In this document: positions 58,594 through 64,000 of the stretch, piece by piece
Numbering within the stretch: position 1 is the first letter of the stretch
How the letters are laid out: every line of letters starts with the position of its first letter
Notes under the pieces: model-generated
Told to the model about the DNA's origin: nothing
The model's database searches: none
Seen by the model: the letters and a program-made list of their open reading frames with translations, nothing else
Assembly: GCA_947247005.1 (NCBI GenBank)
Contig: OX365954.1
Coordinates: 140,001-204,000, forward strand
DNA length: 64,000 nucleotides
Reading direction: 5' to 3'
From: Spisula solida
Taxonomy: Eukaryota; Mollusca; Bivalvia; Venerida; Mactridae
Position numbers and translations under genes: made by a program

Positions 58594-59873
58594 CAAAACG
58601 TACCACTATATGTGCTTGCACAGTTTTCTCTTTGTGTAAAACGATGGTTTTGTCGTCAGCTAAGAAAATCAACCGTTTAGTGAACAAAAATAATGAGTTG
58701 ACCTAACGATCTACCATTGTGTTTTCATTGTTCCATTTGATTTATCCGTTGCCGCATTTTCAAACTAAGATAGAATGTTGACCGCGGCTACTTGCTCAGA
58801 TAAACACCGAGTCGTGTTTATTTTTTTTGTTTGAGGACCAATTTTGGTAACCCAGTTTAATTCTACATTATCATAAGTAAGTGGCATTGTACTTATATAA
58901 TACACTAAATCATAATGTGACAAAACATGAGTTGTATCAAGATAATGTTAGGATGGATTTGCTAGTAACTTGTTAGTTTCATTTAATATATGATGAACAG
59001 GGTTGCCCAATGTAACACTTTTTGGGTGAAACGTTTTAAATTAGATGTTATAAAGTAAATATAATACTCAATTGAGATAACCCAAATGTTTTTTTTAAAA
59101 AGGTTCTTTTTTACTTGCTGTGAATGTATGTGCAAATGTTCATGTGTATTTTGTAAGTAGAGTAAAAATGAGGTACAAGTAGGTGAGGCAAGAGAAGGAT
59201 AGTCGAGTAGAGATAGATAAAGAATAAAAAGAGAGCGTGATAATTTCCTGATCATTCCTGTTGTATTGTTGTCTATGCTTATTAAATTCTTTTATCACAT
59301 GTTTGACGTCGCGGTAGCGTAATAAAGCCATTATTTATTTTTGAGAATACACCTATAGTGTAATAAAGCTATCACGCGACGTCATTCAAAGGATAGGCGA
59401 CGTCGTCAAAGTTGCGCGTTTATTATAGTAAAAAATAAGTAGGTTTTTTATGTTTCGGCCGGAAGAGTTTAACATGTGATAAAAAGAACATTACATTTTT
59501 GACTTTCCACATTGAATTTATTAAATTCGATGAAAAAAATCGATAAAATGCTCGACAGAGCCTCGCATTCTATTATTTTATTCAACTTGTTTAATAAATT
59601 CAATATGGAAATACACTCATGTAATATCCTCTTTATATGGTAGTAGCTATATATTGTTCAGCATTTATGCGACTTTGTATGAACTGACTGAAATTAGTAA
59701 ACAATGGTAGTGAATTTTCGAGTTTGCATTTGAATGAATAGTATTTTCCAAGAATAATTACGTAGTTTAGAGTACTATTAATATTTGGAGGTTCAGTATA
59801 TCCTAATGATACTACAACTGTATTTGGTAATTAAGACGTACATTTATGTTATTGCTGTAGAAACAGAGAACAT
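58594..59873. other. Intergenic DNA, no gene seen
   Basis: This is AT-rich. Around 59307-59375 GACGTCGCGGTAGCGTAATA and CTATCACGCGACGTC form an imperfect inverted repeat. No gene. Confidence 0.45.
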
Positions 59874-60068
59874 CTATATTTGTATTCCAAAATACTTGCA
59901 CTTAGTGGCATTCCCAAAACAAATGTTTAACTGTTTCCCCAAACATGTTGCAAAATGAACATGTACTTGATTCCACATGACTACATTTAAGAAGGAATTG
60001 ATTTGATGGCACAATAATTTTCGAGTCGTGTTCATGTTCAAAGCTTTAATACGACTTGAATATAGCAA
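59874..60068 (-). pseudogene. L1/Tx1-type ORF2 C-terminal remnant
   Basis: On the minus strand one frame gives CSFCNMFGETVKHLFWECH, matching the C-terminal motif of LINE-B (CDFCNMHPDSIYHMFWECH). The flanking residues are in other frames because of indels. It is a short relic of a related LINE. Confidence 0.7.
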
Positions 60069-60901
60069 TTAACTAGCACCTCTGCACAAACCTATTGTTC
60101 GCACATCTTACGAGATGCGAGTTGGTAAGTACTATAGTAAACAAACTTAATGGATAAGGGGCTTATCCACTGATTTGATCATGGGAACTTGACTTGGCAT
60201 CTTTATAGTAAATACACTATTAACACCATCAAGTGGCCAGTAATTAATGGATGATTATAGAAATTCTTTGTTTGTACGCCACTCTCGATCAGAACTTTGA
60301 ATTATACACACGTCTTTATTAATGAAAACTGTATAGTAACGAAATCAGGAAAACACCAACGTTCAGTTAGTATTATGATAATTATCGCGTTTAATTTAAA
60401 GCATCATTCGGGTTTAACTATTTCTGTTAGGAAGTTAAGTGTAAGTTTAATTGTCATGAACGCATATAATTATTCGCGTTACTTTTACTTTAAAGTGTAG
60501 TTGTTGTGTGAGAGAATTTGTGTGTGAGTTTATAAGAATTAGTTATATTTGAGAGCTAAGAATTTGTATTACATGCATCTTTGTTTGAAAGCTTACTGTA
60601 TAATTAGTGTTTATATGTTTTCATTGCCTTGTTGTGTTGAATGTACTGTTGGTTGAATGTTTCGTATTGTTTATTTCAGATAACCGCAATCGCTTCAGCT
60701 TGAATTGTGTGAATGATAATGATAATGATAATGATTGAAAGCTTGAATGTTAATAAAAGCGAGTAAGAACTAAGAACTCCTAGTTTTGTTTGGGTAACTG
60801 GCCTGCGCCTAGCGTTAACCGGGCCAGCTGTCGGTGACAGAACAGTTATTGAACGGTAGTTATTGAACGCCGTCTACTAGTTATTTAGCGTGTTTGTGAA
60901 A
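60069..60901 (+). other. Probable LTR and leader of the BEL/Pao element
   Basis: The stretch before gag has TAATAAAAGCG near 60751 and then CTGCGCCTAGCGTTAACCGG and GCTGTCGGTGACAGAACAG, which look like an LTR R/U5 end and a leader. No second LTR is in the window to compare, so the borders are not fixed. Confidence 0.35.
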
Positions 60902-62323
60902 ATGGATATAAAGTGCGATGCTGATGTCTCTGAAACTGGAGCAGCTACTGATATGAGTCGTAAAAGATCCCACAAGGCTACGTGCTTGGCACGATTGTAT
61001 AAAGCCGCGGAGTTAGTTATGCTGAGCAGTGACTACCGCGACAGTGTTGTCAAGCTGCGAGACGAAATAGTGGAACTGTAGGACAGCTTTGTGAAGGTAC
61101 ATGATTGCCTCCATGGACTTGTGGAGTCGGAGGAAAAGTATGAGCTTGAGCAGTCATTACAACAAATGACTCTTGATTATGAGGAATTATGTGGACATAT
61201 TGAACAGTGGATTAATAGAAGTAAACCAGATTTCAATGTGGATGCATGTAGCAATGCTTCAAGCAATTCCACATCACGGCGTAAGATGGCCGAGTTAGAG
61301 TTAATGCAACTACGGAGACGACGTGAAATCGAACGAAAACAACGGCAGCTGCAATTTGAACTGCAATTTGAGCTTGAAGAAGAAGATGTGTGTGCAAAAA
61401 TTGAGAAAGCAGCACTTGAGGAAAGCTTTACCAATGACGGTATGGAACGAGAGCCCGTTATTGATACAGCTTACAGTGTTGCGCCGATGACCGCTACTAA
61501 CATGATACATGACCGAACAACCGCTCCGCAATTTGATACAAAACCAGAACCCTCACGTAGTCAACAGGACACATTGCTAAGTGGAATCAAAGTTATTTCG
61601 GACACTATACAAGAACGTTTTAATTTACTGACATTTAGTGGAAACCCAGCAGATTATTGTAAATTCATTATAAACTTTGAAACCAACGTTGAAAGCAAAA
61701 TACAGGATGACAGAATCAAATTGTCTTATCTTATCCAGTATTGTTCCGGTGATGCCAGGCGTTCCACAGAAGATTGTGTTGTTCTGGGTGCCGATGACGG
61801 ATATAGACGAGCCAAGCAGATCCTACAGACGCGTTACGGGAAATCCAATATAATAGCTAGGGCTCACGTCGATCGTTTAATAAACGGACAACCATTGTAA
61901 GCAAATGACGTTCAAGGATTGATGGACTTATCGCTGGGAATGGAGAAATGTGAAATTATCCTTTCCCAGATTGGATTCATTTCGGACATAAATAACACTG
62001 AAAATCTTAGAAAAATTGTCAAAAGATTACCCATGCATATAAGGTCTAAGTGGGTGGAACGAGCAAGTGCATTAATTGAGTCAGGTCAAGAACCGAATTT
62101 CGAACATTTATTTAAATTTGTACAGAGCAGGTCAATTGTTGCGAATACCATGTATAGTCAAGATCTTGCGAGAGAACCAAAGAGTGACAGTCGTGTGAAA
62201 GGTAGTAAGAAAGGCTATGTGAGAGAGAAGACGACTACCTTAGCAGTTCAGTCTGAGAGCGAGAACGAGTATCGCGTTTTGTCCTGTGTGTTTTGCGATG
62301 AAAAGCATAGTGTTGTATTATGA
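60902..62323 (+). pseudogene. BEL/Pao-type retrotransposon gag, two stops
   Basis: One frame runs from ATG 60902 to TGA 62321-62323 (474 codons with the stop), broken by TAG at 61079 and TAA at 61898. In order it has a basic N-terminus, a charged coiled coil (ELELMQLRRRREIERKQRQL), the gag core of the DUF1759 type (LTFSGNPADYCKFIINFE, YLIQYCSGDARRS, AKQILQTRYGKSNII) and the start of a zinc knuckle (CVFCDEKHS). That architecture is of BEL/Pao gag proteins. Protease and polymerase should follow, but an LTR of another element begins 19 bp after the stop. Confidence 0.85.
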
Positions 62324-62341
62324 CTCATAAGCCTATTCACC

Positions 62342-62506
62342 TGTATGTACATAATGTAGTAGAGTCAGTCTACGCTTAGCTCTCTACAGCTCTCTTACTC
62401 ACTGTATACTTGTACATGTATCTATATATAGTTTATAATATTAAAAGTAATTAGCACACTTGCTGCCTATTCATTCTTAAAACACATACGCACACTAAAC
62501 AATACA
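62342..62506 (+). repeat. Putative 5' LTR of the Gypsy-type element
   Basis: The block starts TGTATGTACATAATG and ends CTAAACAATACA, giving TG...CA ends. It is directly followed by TGGTGTCAGAAAAG (62507-62520), a form of the primer-binding site common in invertebrate Gypsy elements. The left border is a guess, because no 3' LTR is available to compare. Confidence 0.6.
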
Positions 62507-62592
62507 TGGTGTCAGAAAAGTTAATCATTTAATTGGATTTAATTTTGGATATAAAGTTTTAAACCTTAGTGTCAATAATTAACACTCCAAAA

Positions 62593-63504
62593 ATGGATTT
62601 AAGTGGCGTTCCACAACCAAAAATGGACTGGGACAGTCAAAACTTACTTGAAACATTCAAGAAATTTCGTCAACACACTGAACTTATTTTCTCTGGTCCT
62701 ATAAAGGACAAGGAAGAAGAAGTCAAAGTAACATACCTTTTGCTATGGGTTGGTGAAAGAGGAAGAGAAATCTACAATACGATGATATTAACAGACGAGG
62801 AGAAGAAATCAGTAAAGGCTATTGCTGATGCATTTCACATGCACGTGCAGCCAAGATCAAATCCTGTCTTTAGTAGATACAAATTTAAAAACGAGAAGCA
62901 AGGTGACTCCTCCGTAGAGACATTTATTACACGACTCAAAACGCTGGCACTTGATTGCGCGTATGACCAAAGCTACAGAGACGACATGGTCAGAGATCAA
63001 ATTGTATTCGGGATTAGATCTGAAAAAGTACGTGAAAAACTGATCACCGAATGAGGAAAGTTGACTCTAGTGAAGGCAATGCAAATATGCCAATCATTTG
63101 AGTAAGCTCAAACACAGCTCAAAACAATGAGCACTTCAACAACTGTTGATGTTGTGAAGACAACGAACAAACCAAGTACTAGACCAAAGCCTCAACAAGA
63201 GCGACGTAGGAATACCAATCACGTCATCAAGGGAAATTGCGGACGATGTGGCGGAAAACATGGTGATGACATCCAGTGTCCCGCAAAGGGAAAAACATGC
63301 AATTATTGCAAAAAGAAGAACCATTTCTCCAAAGTGTGCAGGGCCAAAAATGTGAACAATGTGTCATGTGAGAGTGATTCTGAGGAATTATTAGTGCATG
63401 GCATATTAATTCAAAAGTTTCATGTGGAATGGTATTTGAAGACATTTGCGTGGGACCTAAACTTAAACCACTCAAATTCAAAATTGATACCAGGTCACAG
63501 GTAA
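62593..63504 (+). pseudogene. Gypsy-type gag and nucleocapsid, two stops
   Basis: One frame runs from ATG 62593 to 63504, with TGA at 63052-63054 and a TAA near 63103. The capsid-like part has PQPKMDWDSQNLLETFKKF, EVKVTYLLLWVGERGREIYN and VETFITRLKTLALDC, as in Gypsy gag. The nucleocapsid part has two zinc knuckles, CGRCGGKHGDDIQC and CNYCKKKNHFSKVC. The end overlaps the protease frame, as in elements that use a -1 shift. Confidence 0.82.
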
Positions 63505-64000
63505 ATGTTTTACCTTATTCTGATTTTCAAAATACTGAGTTTGCTGAATTTGCAAAATTGTTTGATTTTCAGCATGTCACTTCTAGTCCACACTATCCGC
63601 AAAGTAAAGGCTTTGCAGAAGTGTATGTCAAAATTTGCAAACGCATTTTTACTAAAGCCAAATCTTGTAAGAAAGATCCACTTCTGGGTATTTTAGAATA
63701 CCGGGTCACTCCCCTGGATATTGGTTATAGTCCATCTCAATTATTAATGGGTAGGCAATTGAGATCAAACATTCCTACATCAAAACAAACTTTAATTCCA
63801 CGGTACATTTCATCACAAGTTGTCCGGAAAAGGTGAGAAACCAAGAAACAGAAAGCAAAATTCAATTATGACTTGCATTCAAAATCACTTTCTCCCCTGG
63901 AAATAGGAAACCATGCAAGAGTTCAAAACCCAAAGAGTAAAATATGGAAACAAGCAGTAATTACGGACAAGCACAATGAACGTTCTTACACAGTTCAAAC
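63429..64000 (+). pseudogene. Gypsy-type pol remnant: protease start fused to integrase end
   Basis: The frame begins in the protease region (KFKIDTRSQVNVLPY; the catalytic DTG is DTR) and then passes without a break into integrase (FAKLFDFQHVTSSPHYPQSK, then GYSPSQLLMGRQLRS). The junction is near 63525. The rest of protease and all of RT, RNase H and the integrase N-terminus and first catalytic residues are gone. TGA at 63834 interrupts the frame, and the C-terminal basic domain continues to the window end (ARVQNPKSKIWKQAVI, RSYTVQ). Confidence 0.85.

Larger units (their letters stand above)
62342..64000 (+). mobile_element. Gypsy-type LTR element, internally deleted, right end outside
   Basis: A putative 165-bp 5' LTR (62342-62506) is followed by a primer-binding site, gag with zinc knuckles, the start of a protease and then the C-terminal part of an integrase. 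Reverse transcriptase and RNase H are absent. The element begins just after the broken BEL/Pao gag, so it probably inserted into it. The 3' LTR is beyond the window. Confidence 0.8.

Overview
The window is eukaryotic, AT-rich, intron-rich animal DNA. It shows split genes with GT/AG introns, nested LINE, LTR and DNA transposons, tRNA-derived SINE heads, and many minisatellites. The gene families and the style of repeats (for example repeats carrying TGACCTTGACCTTTGACC) suggest a lophotrochozoan, most likely a marine bivalve. That assignment is an inference from recognition; no search was run.

Two host genes can be reconstructed. (1) Plus strand, 168-22914: the last three coding exons of a Rolling stone (rost)-like multi-pass membrane protein. 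Its introns are 13.4 kb and 8.5 kb, all three exons join in phase 1, and the upstream exons lie outside the window. (2) Minus strand, 57015-51835: a four-exon gene whose phases (1,1,2) and summed length (1398 nt) give a closed 465-residue type I membrane protein. It has a signal peptide, eight 30-residue cysteine-rich repeats, three EGF-like modules, one transmembrane helix and a short tail. A third locus, 9591-10355, is one long frame broken by a single TGA; it was not recognised.

Most of the rest is mobile or repetitive DNA. 403-1820, 10639-12083, 16574-16995 and 21481-22062: four unrelated minisatellites inside the rost introns. 2504-6035: a 5'-truncated LINE (LINE-A) carrying a pogo-like MITE. 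23893-28076: a foldback element with ~715-bp inverted arms and internal iterons, holding a SINE, a LINE tail and a hairpin. 28531-30318: a 65-bp array ending at a mariner-like MITE. 31396-31861: a second LINE-A tail inside a ~157-bp repeat. 33477-37151: a decayed L1/Tx1-type LINE (LINE-B). 37397-46401: a CR1/L2-type LINE (LINE-C) split by a 4.06-kb long-TIR element with a 42-bp minisatellite core (37848-41906) and by a 1.38-kb TA-flanked MITE (43291-44666). 47482-50690: a three-fold segmental repeat with a 963-bp MITE in one copy. 55875-56786: six 152-bp repeats carrying nuclear-receptor DR1 motifs. 60902-64000: a dead BEL/Pao gag interrupted by a Gypsy-type element whose pol has lost everything between protease and integrase.

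The best candidates for something undescribed are the 37848-41906 element and its relative at 54700, the foldback with iterons, and the triplicated segment holding a 36-nt micro-exon-like core. No prokaryotic feature, CRISPR array or rRNA gene was seen.
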